A stretch of DNA of 64,000 bases from Kordiimonadaceae bacterium (GTDB taxonomy: Bacteria > Pseudomonadota > Alphaproteobacteria > Sphingomonadales > Emcibacteraceae), in the NCBI GenBank assembly GCA_018675425.1, contig JABGYD010000052.1, positions 1-64,000 on the forward strand, in the 5' to 3' direction. The position numbers and the translations under genes were made by a program. The notes below the pieces were generated by a model, which saw only the letters and a list, made by a program, of their open reading frames with translations, was not told the origin of the DNA and did no database searches. Of the stretch, positions 49,167 to 58,924 are shown piece by piece. Each line of letters opens with the position of its first letter. The first letter of the stretch is position 1.

Positions 49167-51463
49167 TGAAGATTGAAGATATGATGAAGTCACCAACAGG
49201 GTGTCCTATTTCACACGATGCAGCAGCTTTTGATGTTTTTGAAGAGGATTATCTGGTAAATCCACATGAAGCACTTCGTTGGTCACGTGAAAAAGAACCA
49301 GTTTTTTATAATCCTAGGCTGGGATATTGGGTTGTTACGCGTTACGATGATGTAAAGTCCATATTTCGTGATAATATTCTTTTTTCACCTTCTATTGCTT
49401 TAGAAAAAATAACCCAGGCGCCACCTGAGGCAGAAGAAATATTAAAGTCATATGGTTATGCCATGAACAGGACCCTAGTCAATGAGGACGAGCCTGCTCA
49501 TATGGAACGCCGCCGTGTTCTTATGGATAGTTTCAATCTTGACAAACTTGAAAAACATCAAGGGGATATCAGAAACCTTACTCGTATATATATGGACCGA
49601 TTTATCAATAAGGGAAAAGCAGACCTGGTCAATGAAATGTTTTGGGAGATACCATTAATGGTAGCTTTGCATTTTCTTGGTGTTTCAGATGAGGATATTG
49701 AGCAGTTGCGTGAATTTTCGGTTGCTCATACGGTAAACACTTGGGGTAAGCCGTCAGAAAGCGAGCAACTTGCTGTTGCACATTCTGTTGGAAAGTTTTG
49801 GCAGGCTGCAGGGAAAATACTTGAAAATATGAGTAAAGATCCTGATGGGTCAGGTTGGATGCATCATACTATTAGGCAGCATAAGCTTTATCCCGAGGTT
49901 GTCACTTCATCCTATCTACATTCAATGATGATGGCGATCCTTGTTGCTGCTCACGAGACAACTTCGAATGCATCTGCAAATGCTATACGTTTGCTTCTTT
50001 CGACGGAAGGTGCTTGGCAGGAGCTTTGTACTAATGTCAACCTTATCCCCAATGCTGTTGAAGAATGTTTGAGAGTAGAAGGGTCTGTGGTTGCGTGGCG
50101 TCGACGAGCAACTGAGCAAACTAAAATTAACGGTGTGAAAATACCAAAAGATGCAAAGTTGCTGATAGTATTAGCTTCTGCTAACCATGATGAACGTCAT
50201 TTTGAAGACCCCGATGAGGTTGACTTATATCGTGAAAATACTACCGATCATCTAACCTTTGGATATGGAAGCCACCAATGCATGGGTAAAAATATAGCAC
50301 GTATGGAAATGCGTATTTTTATTGAAGAATTCACAAAACGCCTTCCTCACCTTAAATTAGTAGAAGGTCAACAATATGAATATCTGCCCAACACTTCTTT
50401 TCGCGGCCCATCGAGCCTTTGGGTTGAATGGGACCCTGATAAAAACCCTGAATTATATGATCCATCAATCCTCGTGAAAAATCACAATTTCCCAATTGGA
50501 TCACCATTAAAGGATGATCTAACACGTAGTCTTAAAGTTTCTAACGTCTATAAAGAATGTGATGATATTGTTCGTTTGGTTTTGAAAAGCCCATCGGGCC
50601 ATGTGTTACCTAAATGGTCGCCTGGATCTCATATTGATCTTATTATTAATGGTTATAATCGCAAATATTCTTTATGCGGCCAAAGTGAAAGTAGTAATCA
50701 ATATGAAATTGCAATTCTTAAGGAAGAAGAAGGTCGCGGCGCCTCAAAGTATATATACAATAACATCTCTATCGATGATGACGTACAAATAGTAGGACCA
50801 AAAAATCACTTTAGGCTTGATGAACAGGCGAGCAGTTATATTCTGATAGCAGGGGGTATAGGAATCACACCTATTTTAGCGATGGCTGATAAGCTTAAAT
50901 CTCTTGGTAAAAAATATAAACTTCATTACGCGGTTAGATCAATTAAGGGCATGACCTTGGTTAAGCGGTTGCATTCTGATCACATAGATAATTTAAGCCT
51001 CTACTCCAAAGAAGATGGAGATAGAATGGATTTGACAGAAATAACAGGTAATATTACAGAGGGTACCCAGATTTATGCGTGTGGCCCCGAAAGATTATTA
51101 TTTGAACTTGAGAAAAGGTCAAATAGTTGGCCAGATAATACACTTCATTTTGAACGTTTTGTTTCCAGAGGGGAAAACCTTAGTCCCGAAAATGAACACT
51201 CATTTGATGTTGAACTTAAGGATTCCGATATTACAGTTCAGGTTAGAGATGATCAAACCCTTCTTGAAGCACTTCTTGCTATTGGTATTGACGCACCGCA
51301 TGACTGTAAAGAGGGAATATGCGGGACTTGTGAGGTAGGCGTTTTAAAAGGAGAGATTGATCACAGAGATGAGGTATTAACCGCAGCAGAAAAAAATAGC
51401 CAAGACCGCATAATGACTTGTTGCTCCCGTGCCAAAGGCGGCAAGCTTACTTTAGCACTTTAA
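49166..51463 (+). CDS. Self-sufficient cytochrome P450 fused to FMN reductase and [2Fe-2S] ferredoxin domains (CYP116B/P450RhF-like architecture)
   Basis: I-helix AAHETTS, EECLRVEGSVVAWRR (ExxR), haem FGYGSHQCMGKNIARME; reductase RKYSLCGQ, GGIGITPILAMA; C-terminal CKEGICGTCEVGVLKG...IMTCCS. The track start 49151 is probably upstream of the true ATG at 49166. Confidence 0.95.
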   Translation: MKIEDMMKSPTGCPISHDAAAFDVFEEDYLVNPHEALRWSREKEPVFYNPRLGYWVVTRYDDVKSIFRDNILFSPSIALEKITQAPPEAEEILKSYGYAMNRTLVNEDEPAHMERRRVLMDSFNLDKLEKHQGDIRNLTRIYMDRFINKGKADLVNEMFWEIPLMVALHFLGVSDEDIEQLREFSVAHTVNTWGKPSESEQLAVAHSVGKFWQAAGKILENMSKDPDGSGWMHHTIRQHKLYPEVVTSSYLHSMMMAILVAAHETTSNASANAIRLLLSTEGAWQELCTNVNLIPNAVEECLRVEGSVVAWRRRATEQTKINGVKIPKDAKLLIVLASANHDERHFEDPDEVDLYRENTTDHLTFGYGSHQCMGKNIARMEMRIFIEEFTKRLPHLKLVEGQQYEYLPNTSFRGPSSLWVEWDPDKNPELYDPSILVKNHNFPIGSPLKDDLTRSLKVSNVYKECDDIVRLVLKSPSGHVLPKWSPGSHIDLIINGYNRKYSLCGQSESSNQYEIAILKEEEGRGASKYIYNNISIDDDVQIVGPKNHFRLDEQASSYILIAGGIGITPILAMADKLKSLGKKYKLHYAVRSIKGMTLVKRLHSDHIDNLSLYSKEDGDRMDLTEITGNITEGTQIYACGPERLLFELEKRSNSWPDNTLHFERFVSRGENLSPENEHSFDVELKDSDITVQVRDDQTLLEALLAIGIDAPHDCKEGICGTCEVGVLKGEIDHRDEVLTAAEKNSQDRIMTCCSRAKGGKLTLAL

Positions 51464-51674
51464 ACCGTTGTTAAATAATTAATAAAAACTTATTATTTTG
51501 TTGACCATTCGTGAGCTTTTACTGCCGTATTAATTAACTAAATTATTAAATTTATAACTTCAAAAATTTAGTTAGAAGCAGTAACTAAAATTTAAATTCT
51601 ATTGAAAATTATATAGAAAAAAGTAATCTTAGAAGAGCTTAACGTAATATATTATTTATACACAGAGGCTGAAC

Positions 51675-52958
51675 ATGAATTTAAAGAATTTTCAAAAAAC
51701 ATTCTTTATGAGCATTTTTAAAAAAGAAGGTGCTGCATTTATTTGGTCGTTTCTCTATTTTTTTTCCATACTAACTGCATATTTTATACTCCGGCCAATA
51801 CGTGATGCAATGGGAATTGCAGGTGGGACAGGATCATTAGCTTATTTATTCTCTTATACTTTTATCGTTATGCTGGCTGTGATGCCAATATATGGAGCAT
51901 TAGTGGCTTACTTTCCTAGAGGCAAACTTATCCCTTATATTTATTCATTTTTTATACTTAATTTATTGCTCTTTTGGTTCTTCTTTTCAAATAAGATTAT
52001 GATGGACCTTACTGCCAAAGTATTTTTTGTTTGGCTTAGTGTATTCAATGTTTTTGTTGTCTCCATTTTCTGGAGTTTTATGATTGATATCTTTAAAGCG
52101 AGTGATTCAAGGAAAATTTTTGGATTAATTGCTTCTGGAGGAACTATCGGTAGCATTGTTGGCCCCCTTATGGTTACTTTTTTGATTGACAAGGTAGGTA
52201 CAGAAAGCCTCTTGCTGGTATCTGCAACTATATTGTTATTTTCAATTTTATGCGTGCTCCGCCTTACCAGCCTTCGAAAGGATAACCTTTCAGATATGAC
52301 AAATGTTCAAGGTGAATTAGATAAAAACAAAGCAATCGGTGGTAGTATCATGGCTGGGTTTACTGAAATTCTTAAATCTCGATATCTAATGGGCATCAGT
52401 GCACTTGTATTCTTGCTTTCGCTTACAGCCACTTTTGCCTATTTTCAACAAAGCTCACTTATATATAATGGTTATTCCGATACAGCTGAACGAATTAAAA
52501 TTTTTGCCCTTATAGAAAGGTATGTATCAATAGGGGCACTTATATTTCAGGTCTTTATTTCAGGGCCAGTGATGTCTAAATATGGAGTAAAAGCAGGAAT
52601 TATTTTACTTCCCATTATTACAGTTTTTGGCTTTGTGCTGTTGGCAATTTCGCCAACTATTGGTATTTTTATAATTTTTCAAACTATACGACGAGCAAGT
52701 GAGTATGGTATGTTCGTACCTGCACGTGAAAATCTTTTTAGTATTGTCAGTCTCGAACAAAAATATAAAGCTAAAAATTTTATTGATACAGCAGTATTTA
52801 GGGGAGGAGATGTGATAAATGGCTGGATTTATACTGGCCTTAATGCTGGTATGGGCCTATCTATTGCAGTGATTTCTATGATTGGAGTACCACTTGCTTT
52901 AGTATGGGGTATATTAGCCTGGAGGCTAGGAAAAACACATGAAAGTAAGAGTAATTAA
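51675..52958 (+). CDS. MFS/NTP-transporter-like (Tlc-like) membrane transporter
   Basis: About 12 TM segments; FILRPIRDAMGIAGG, WSFMIDIFKASDSRKIFGLIASGGTIGSIVGPLM motif typical of ATP:ADP-antiporter-like MFS proteins. Confidence 0.82.
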   Translation: MNLKNFQKTFFMSIFKKEGAAFIWSFLYFFSILTAYFILRPIRDAMGIAGGTGSLAYLFSYTFIVMLAVMPIYGALVAYFPRGKLIPYIYSFFILNLLLFWFFFSNKIMMDLTAKVFFVWLSVFNVFVVSIFWSFMIDIFKASDSRKIFGLIASGGTIGSIVGPLMVTFLIDKVGTESLLLVSATILLFSILCVLRLTSLRKDNLSDMTNVQGELDKNKAIGGSIMAGFTEILKSRYLMGISALVFLLSLTATFAYFQQSSLIYNGYSDTAERIKIFALIERYVSIGALIFQVFISGPVMSKYGVKAGIILLPIITVFGFVLLAISPTIGIFIIFQTIRRASEYGMFVPARENLFSIVSLEQKYKAKNFIDTAVFRGGDVINGWIYTGLNAGMGLSIAVISMIGVPLALVWGILAWRLGKTHESKSN

Positions 52959-52975
52959 TTTAGTGGAGAAAAATA

Positions 52976-53926
52976 ATGGGTGAAAGATCAAATAGTATAA
53001 CTCGCAAGAAATTTTTAAAACTAAGTGGTGGTGCTGTAGGTGCAGGTCTCATTGCAACTTCTGGATTTTCGAGTTCCACGATTGCTCAGTCGACTGATTT
53101 ACTTCACCGTACAATACATTCCACGGGTGAAAAAGTTCCTGCTGTGGGCCTTGGTACTGCGCTTGAATTTGGTGATATAACAGCTAATTATAGTAAACGT
53201 AAAAATGCAATAAAGGCATTAATTCGTGAGGGCGGTAAAGTAATTGACACATCACCAACTTATAGTAATGCAGAAAAAATTGTTGGGCGGGCACTGGATG
53301 AGCTGGGTGCTCGAGATAAGTGTTTCTTGGCTACTAAAATAAGTGTGAGAGGTGATAAAAAGGAAGGTATTGACCAAAGTATTCAATCCTATAAAGACCT
53401 AAAAACTAATAGTTTTAACCTTTTACAAGTGCACAATCTTCGTGGCACCAAAGCTCACCTTGAGACAATTAATGCTCTTAAAAAAGAAGGTAAGGTAAGT
53501 TACACTGGCGTTACTCACTTTAGAGATAGTCAGAACGAAGACGCGGCAAGGGTAATAGAAAATAATAAAATTGATTTTATACAATGTCATTATAATCTTC
53601 TTAACCGATCTATTGAGCAACGAGTGCTCCCCGCGGCCAGGGAGCATGGCGTAGCGGTTATGATAAATGTACCGTTTGCAAGAGGTGGCTTATTTGGCCC
53701 AACTGCGGGCAAAGGACTTGCTATACCGGAGTGGGCTAAAGAGTTTGGTGTTGATAGCTGGGGAAAGTTTTTTCTCAAATTTATCCTTGGACATAAAGAT
53801 ATTACCGTTGTTATCCCGGGTACAATTAATGATTATCATGTGGTTGATAATATTGGTGCCTTGCGCGGCCGCTTGCCAACAGAAGCAGAACGGAAACGAA
53901 TGGTGACTTTTATTAATGATTTATGA
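52976..53926 (+). CDS. Aldo/keto reductase with Tat signal
   Basis: ITRKKFLKLSGGAVGAGLIATSGFSSSTIAQ; GKVIDTSPTYSNAEKIVGRALDELG, FLATKIS, FNLLQVHNL, IDFIQCHYNLLNRSIEQRVLPAAREHGVAVMINVPFARGGLFG, VVIPGTINDYHVVDNIGA. Confidence 0.9.
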   Translation: MGERSNSITRKKFLKLSGGAVGAGLIATSGFSSSTIAQSTDLLHRTIHSTGEKVPAVGLGTALEFGDITANYSKRKNAIKALIREGGKVIDTSPTYSNAEKIVGRALDELGARDKCFLATKISVRGDKKEGIDQSIQSYKDLKTNSFNLLQVHNLRGTKAHLETINALKKEGKVSYTGVTHFRDSQNEDAARVIENNKIDFIQCHYNLLNRSIEQRVLPAAREHGVAVMINVPFARGGLFGPTAGKGLAIPEWAKEFGVDSWGKFFLKFILGHKDITVVIPGTINDYHVVDNIGALRGRLPTEAERKRMVTFINDL

Positions 53927-54021
53927 CAGGTTTCTTGGTAAAACCTCGGCGTAATCTATTTTTAGAAAGGTTACGCTTTTAAAAAGGTTGGGTTATTGGG
54001 TCTAAATTACAAGCATTTTTT

Positions 54022-54477
54022 CTATGCAGCATTTGCAGAATTGAGGATAGCGTATATAGCATCACCGCTATCAGCTCCCCTAAGTTTTTCACAAACAGAT
54101 TGATCACGTAAAATACGAGATATTTTAGCAAGTGCTTTTAGATGTGATGCGCCAGCCTTTTCGGGAACTAGAAGAAGAAAAACGAGATCAACGGGTTGAT
54201 TATCTAGTGCATCATAATTAACAGGTTTTTCAAGCTTGGCGAAGACCCCAAAAATTTTATCAAGCTCGGCAAAACGTCCATGTGGAATTGCCACACCATA
54301 GCCAACACCAGTTGAGCCTAAACGTTCTCTCTCCATAAGAATGGTTGCAATTTCCTGAACAGGTTTTTTGATCTTATTTTTTGCAATATTTCCAAGTTCC
54401 AGTAAAAGCTGTTTTTTACTACTTACTTTTAGTTGAGGAAAAATAGCATCCATATTTATTAAGTTTGAAATATCCAT
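54022..54477 (-). CDS. ptsN: PTS IIA-like nitrogen regulatory protein
   Basis: MEREERLGSTGVGYGVAIPHGRF-type motif (ERERLGSTGVGYGVAIPHGRFAELDKIFGVFAKL); adjacent to hpf and rpoN. Confidence 0.95.
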   Translation of the reverse strand: MDISNLINMDAIFPQLKVSSKKQLLLELGNIAKNKIKKPVQEIATILMERERLGSTGVGYGVAIPHGRFAELDKIFGVFAKLEKPVNYDALDNQPVDLVFLLLVPEKAGASHLKALAKISRILRDQSVCEKLRGADSGDAIYAILNSANAA

Positions 54478-54510
54478 GTGGATATGATCTCTTTTAGTTA
54501 TGGTTTTAAT

Positions 54511-55080
54511 TTAAGAGGTTTTTGGGTCTATCCAGCCGATGTTTCCATCTGCTCGTCTATATACGACATTAATACGTCCGTGGCCACTATTTCGGAACAT
54601 AAGTGTTTGTAACTCGCCTAGATCAAGCCTCATTACTGCATCACTGACGGTTACATCGGGAATATCCATATTCATCTCAGCTACGATAATTGGAACACTG
54701 CCCTCGGGCTCAATTTCTTTATCATCTGACATGTCAACCACGTTATAAGCTGCTGCTGTATTTTCCTTTGCGTTACCTCTTTCTTTATGGTGATTGGTAA
54801 TACGCCTTTTATAGCGACGTAAGCGTGTTTCCATTTTTTCTGCTGCAGCGTCAAAGGCTGAATAAATTTCCGTTTGTTCGTCACTTGATTGAAGATAAAT
54901 GCTATGTCCAATATGTATTTTACAATCTGCCCGAAATAAATGCGCATTCTTTGATAGGGTTACATCGCCTTCAATCGTATGAGTGAAATACTTTTTTACG
55001 CTACCCTCAAGTCTTGCTTCTATGTGTTTCATAAGGGAATTGCCAACATTTAGTTTTCGTCCAGTTACAGTAATTTTCAT
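54511..55080 (-). CDS. hpf: Ribosome hibernation promoting factor, long form
   Basis: MKITVTGRKLNVGNSLMKHIEARLEGSVKKYF and C-terminal DAVMRLDLGELQTLMFRNSGHGRINVVYRRADGNIGWIDP. Confidence 0.96.
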   Translation of the reverse strand: MKITVTGRKLNVGNSLMKHIEARLEGSVKKYFTHTIEGDVTLSKNAHLFRADCKIHIGHSIYLQSSDEQTEIYSAFDAAAEKMETRLRRYKRRITNHHKERGNAKENTAAAYNVVDMSDDKEIEPEGSVPIIVAEMNMDIPDVTVSDAVMRLDLGELQTLMFRNSGHGRINVVYRRADGNIGWIDPKTS

Positions 55081-55296
55081 TTCAACTTTGATCCTGTCTC
55101 AGATAACTAGGGTTTGTGCAAAAATTCACACTGGTATATAGTGCTGATATAAGGTCGGGAAAAATAGTATCAAGTTAATAATATGTCAAGTTTCCCAGTA
55201 TTTCCCTATTTACTATAAAGTCACATTCCAATTTGACTTTAATTTTCACTATTTATATGAGAGCTAACATTATCTGTAGATTAGCCCTTTATTTGT

Positions 55297-56676
55297 TTAT
55301 TTAAAAATGGGATTTTTCATTCTTCTTCTTATTATAGAAGAGGGTATTTCTAATGATTCTCTATACTTTGCAACAGTTCTTCTAGCAATATCAATACCTT
55401 CTTCCCTAATTATTTTTACGATTTTATCATCAGATAAAATTTTCTTTGGCGTCTCATTATTGATTAAGTTTTTAATTTTATATTTAATAGACTTTGATGA
55501 ATATTGGTTGCTACTGTCCAGCGACCCGATTGCATTTGTAAATAGGAACTTCATTTCGAATATTCCTATCGGCGTTGCAATATATTTATTGGTTGTTACT
55601 CGGCTTACGGTACTTTCGTGCATATTAATAGCTTTGGCTATTTTCTTTAGGTTAACGGGCGCAAGGTACTGAATACCACCCTCAAAAAATTTTTTTTGTA
55701 AACGCACAAGCTCACTTGAAACTTTTAGAATTGTTTTGGCACGCTGATCAAGAGCTTGCATGAGCCAATTAGCTTTGGCAGCACATTCTTGAATGTATAC
55801 CTTATCTCTCTTTTTTAACTCTTTTTCAGAAATTTCTACAATATAACGATTATTAATAAGAACTTTAGGAAGGTTATCGTTATTAAGTTCTGCAAACCAT
55901 CTACCCTTTGTCGTTTTTCGGACATAGACATCTGGAATTATAGTGTAGACAGGGTCTTCACCATATTTTAATCCTGGTTTTGGATTAAGTGTTTTTATTT
56001 CCGTCAGCATATCAAGGAAATCTTCTTCGTTTACTTTGCATAGACGGCGCAATTCATTAAACTTTTGTTCACCAACCATACTGAGGTGATCAAGAAAAAT
56101 AGCCATAACTGGATCGTAGCGGTCAGCTTGAATTTGTTGTATTTTAAGACACTCTCCAAGGCTCCGAGAGAATACCCCAAGAGGTTCCATGGATTGAGCT
56201 ATTTTAAATATTTTTTCAAGGTAACTTTCTGTACACCCACATTGTTCTGCAATAAGGGAAGTTTTTTCATTTATATAGCCGCTCTCATTCATTAGCCCTA
56301 TTAGGTATTGGATAATAATCTTTGCGTCAGGTGTCACTTGTATAAAACTAAGTTGGCTTTCAAGATGGTTTTTGAGCGAGATTGGTCTTGCGTGTTTTTG
56401 TTCTATGGGGGTTTCAACGGAATCAAAATTACCCATACTGTCTGTAATTATATTGCTAACATTCAGGCCAATGTTTGGAGTTGGCATGAAATCTATATTG
56501 TCCGGGAGGGCACTTTCTTCATCATATTCTAGTAACGGGTTATTATCTACTTCATCTGCTACAAAATTGATAAGTTCAGTGCTCGAGAGTTGCAACATTT
56601 TGATGGATTGCTTCAACTGAGGTGTCAGAGCCAGCGACTGCGAATTTTTTATACCAAGGCGCGGCGTTAATGCCAT
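55297..56676 (-). CDS. rpoN: RNA polymerase sigma-54 factor
   Basis: N-term SLALTPQLKQSIKMLQLSSTELINFV, HESTVSRVTTNKYI, RpoN box IARRTVAKYRESLEIPSS. Confidence 0.97.
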   Translation of the reverse strand: MALTPRLGIKNSQSLALTPQLKQSIKMLQLSSTELINFVADEVDNNPLLEYDEESALPDNIDFMPTPNIGLNVSNIITDSMGNFDSVETPIEQKHARPISLKNHLESQLSFIQVTPDAKIIIQYLIGLMNESGYINEKTSLIAEQCGCTESYLEKIFKIAQSMEPLGVFSRSLGECLKIQQIQADRYDPVMAIFLDHLSMVGEQKFNELRRLCKVNEEDFLDMLTEIKTLNPKPGLKYGEDPVYTIIPDVYVRKTTKGRWFAELNNDNLPKVLINNRYIVEISEKELKKRDKVYIQECAAKANWLMQALDQRAKTILKVSSELVRLQKKFFEGGIQYLAPVNLKKIAKAINMHESTVSRVTTNKYIATPIGIFEMKFLFTNAIGSLDSSNQYSSKSIKYKIKNLINNETPKKILSDDKIVKIIREEGIDIARRTVAKYRESLEIPSSIIRRRMKNPIFK

Positions 56677-56689
56677 TTAAGATTTCCTG

Positions 56690-57463
56690 CTATAAACTAA
56701 AATTTTCACCTAAATAAACGCGTCTAACATCTTTATTTTCTACTATTTCATTTGGTGTTCCTGACATTAGCACTTGGCCATCGTGAATGATATAGGCGCG
56801 ATCAATAATGTCGAGAGTTTCCCTTACGTTGTGATCAGTAATTAGGACCCCAATATCTCGATCTTTTAGGTGAGATACTAAATTACGAATATCTGCGATT
56901 GCGATTGGATCAATGCCAGCGAATGGTTCATCAAGTAGCATATATAACGGGCCAGATGCTAATGCCCTTGCAATTTCGACCCGCCTTCTTTCACCTCCAG
57001 AGAGAGATAAAGCAGGAGATTGTCGAATATGTTGAATTGCGAACTCATCAAGTAAGTTCTCTAGTTTTGATACTCTTTTTTGTGAGTCATTTTCACAAAT
57101 CTCTAGAATAGACCAAATATTTTCCTCGACCGTCATCCCGCGAAAAATTGATGATTCTTGTGGCAGGTAACCGATCCCAAGCCGTGACCGGCGGTACATT
57201 GGCATTTTTGTAATATCATGACCGTCCAGAAGTATCCTCCCGCTGTCTGGCTTAATTAGTCCAACCATGGAATAGAAACAGGTAGTTTTACCAGTTCCAT
57301 TAGGGCCTAATAAGCCAACTACTTCGCCCTTTTTTATCTGCATTGATATACCGCGTAGAACATTTTTTTTGCGAAATTTTTTTTCAACGCTGTCGACGAC
57401 AAGACCTTCATCCAATGAAGAGAGGGAGTTACCAGTTTTAGAATGCTGTATTATTTTTTTCAT
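56690..57463 (-). CDS. lptB: LPS export ABC transporter ATP-binding protein
   Basis: GLLGPNGTGKTTCFYSMVGLI, GIGYLPQESSIFRGMTVEENI, LSGGERRRVEIARALA, MLLDEPFAGIDPIAIADI. Confidence 0.97.
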   Translation of the reverse strand: MKKIIQHSKTGNSLSSLDEGLVVDSVEKKFRKKNVLRGISMQIKKGEVVGLLGPNGTGKTTCFYSMVGLIKPDSGRILLDGHDITKMPMYRRSRLGIGYLPQESSIFRGMTVEENIWSILEICENDSQKRVSKLENLLDEFAIQHIRQSPALSLSGGERRRVEIARALASGPLYMLLDEPFAGIDPIAIADIRNLVSHLKDRDIGVLITDHNVRETLDIIDRAYIIHDGQVLMSGTPNEIVENKDVRRVYLGENFSL

Positions 57464-57538
57464 TTTTTAAATTTTCATTTTAGGCAAAAAACACTTAAAT
57501 TAAGTATAGTGTTTATTATTTTTTTCTTAGTTTTACTT

Positions 57539-58078
57539 TTAAATTCCAGGAGGAATAAATTGACCAGTAACTCGGCTCTGATTATCTTCTTCATCCTGCC
57601 CAGCGTCCATTGTAATTTTTCCTGTTGATAAATTAACTTGAAGCCTGGGGCTTTTAATCTGACCATCTGCGTTAGAAAACTCAACATTACCTCCCAAAGT
57701 AATGATTTTCTTCTTAAAGTCATAGACGCCCCAGGTACTCCTTATGGTTTCGGTTGGAGAAGTCATAGTCACATTTCCTGATGCATCAAGCCTTGATATA
57801 GAGGAAGAATTATCCTTACTTCGATCACCCTGATAAAATACTGTTATACGATCAGATAAAAGAGACATCTCAGATTGTGTAACGACAACATTTCCGGTAA
57901 ATAATGCTATGTTTTCTTTTTGCTTAACTTCAAGGCGGTCAGAACTAATATCGACTGGGTTTTGTACTTCATGATCCCGCAGTGCAGATATTTGAGCATT
58001 TGCAAAAGAAGAACCTATTATTAATACAAAAATCATTAAGGTTAAAATTTTCAATATAGAATTCTCTTTGTCAATCAA
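57539..58078 (-). CDS. lptA: Lipopolysaccharide transport periplasmic protein LptA
   Basis: PVDISSDRLEVKQKENIALFTGNVVVTQ...RLDASGNVTMTSPTETIRSTWGVYDFKKKIITLGGNVEFSNADGQIKSPRLQVNLSTGKITMD; between lptC and lptB. Confidence 0.93.
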   Translation of the reverse strand: MIDKENSILKILTLMIFVLIIGSSFANAQISALRDHEVQNPVDISSDRLEVKQKENIALFTGNVVVTQSEMSLLSDRITVFYQGDRSKDNSSSISRLDASGNVTMTSPTETIRSTWGVYDFKKKIITLGGNVEFSNADGQIKSPRLQVNLSTGKITMDAGQDEEDNQSRVTGQFIPPGI

Positions 58079-58794
58079 TTGTTATTTCCTTTATTAAATT
58101 CTTTAGTGTTGGTTAAGATAATATCCATTGGTTTATCAGGATCAAAGTAAATCCTTACATTTCCCTCTAGTATTATGGTTTCTTTTTCAACATCAGCATT
58201 AAAATCATTTGCATTAAAATTTCCAAAAGGTGCAATTCCAGAAACGCCGTTTTTACCAAAAGCAATTTTTTCAGAAATTAAAAATGTTGCTTGTGTTGAT
58301 CGCAATAAAAAACCTGCTTGTGATGTTATAATAATTTCTCCGCTAAGGTCCATGACTTGGCTACTTGTATTTAATTTACCATTGTTAGCGTTTACTTCTA
58401 TTGCCTCACCTGTAGGTAGTGACATTTGCGCGATTAAATCGGTGAAAAAGTAGTTATTATTTTTGTTTTCTTCTCTGGTTGCAGTAGCTGCGGTTATGTT
58501 AATTGGATTATTATTTCTATCAACATCTACATAACTTGGTTTGATGAGTTTGGCTTTTTCATCACGTATGGAAAGTTTATCGATCGCAAGGGTAAAACTA
58601 TTTTCACGAGAGGCCAATATGGGATAAAGTACAAGACTTAAAAAAACAATTAGTGTCATTATAGGAAACAATTTTTTAAGTCGTTCAGCGCGTTTTATCT
58701 GACGTTCATTTTCATCGAATGATACAGTCTTATTTAATATTGCCATATCATCTGAATGTGTGTTCACAATATTTTGGTTCCAAGGTTTTTTCAA
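58075..58794 (-). CDS. lptC: LPS export ABC transporter periplasmic protein LptC
   Basis: Single TM anchor and OstA-like repeats; overlaps lptA by ATGA; conserved synteny. Confidence 0.9.
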   Translation of the reverse strand: MKKPWNQNIVNTHSDDMAILNKTVSFDENERQIKRAERLKKLFPIMTLIVFLSLVLYPILASRENSFTLAIDKLSIRDEKAKLIKPSYVDVDRNNNPINITAATATREENKNNNYFFTDLIAQMSLPTGEAIEVNANNGKLNTSSQVMDLSGEIIITSQAGFLLRSTQATFLISEKIAFGKNGVSGIAPFGNFNANDFNADVEKETIILEGNVRIYFDPDKPMDIILTNTKEFNKGNNN

Positions 58795-58924
58795 TAATCC
58801 GTCTATGTGTTTTATTAATAATGGCTAAAAGTGGCAAAATGATGAAGTTACAAGTAACTACAATAAAAATGTAATCCTTATGGCAGTTAGCTTCAAGGTA
58901 AAACGACTAAAGTTACTTCAAATT

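Noticed and set aside
53945-53985. Possible terminator hairpin (GGCGTAATC...GGTTACGCTTTTAAAA)
   Set aside because: Short imperfect stem with mismatches; plausible but not strong enough to list as a feature.
55307-55672. 121-aa hydrophobic + strand ORF
   Set aside because: Antisense to rpoN C-terminal coding sequence; apparent hydrophobicity is a by-product of the opposite-strand codons.
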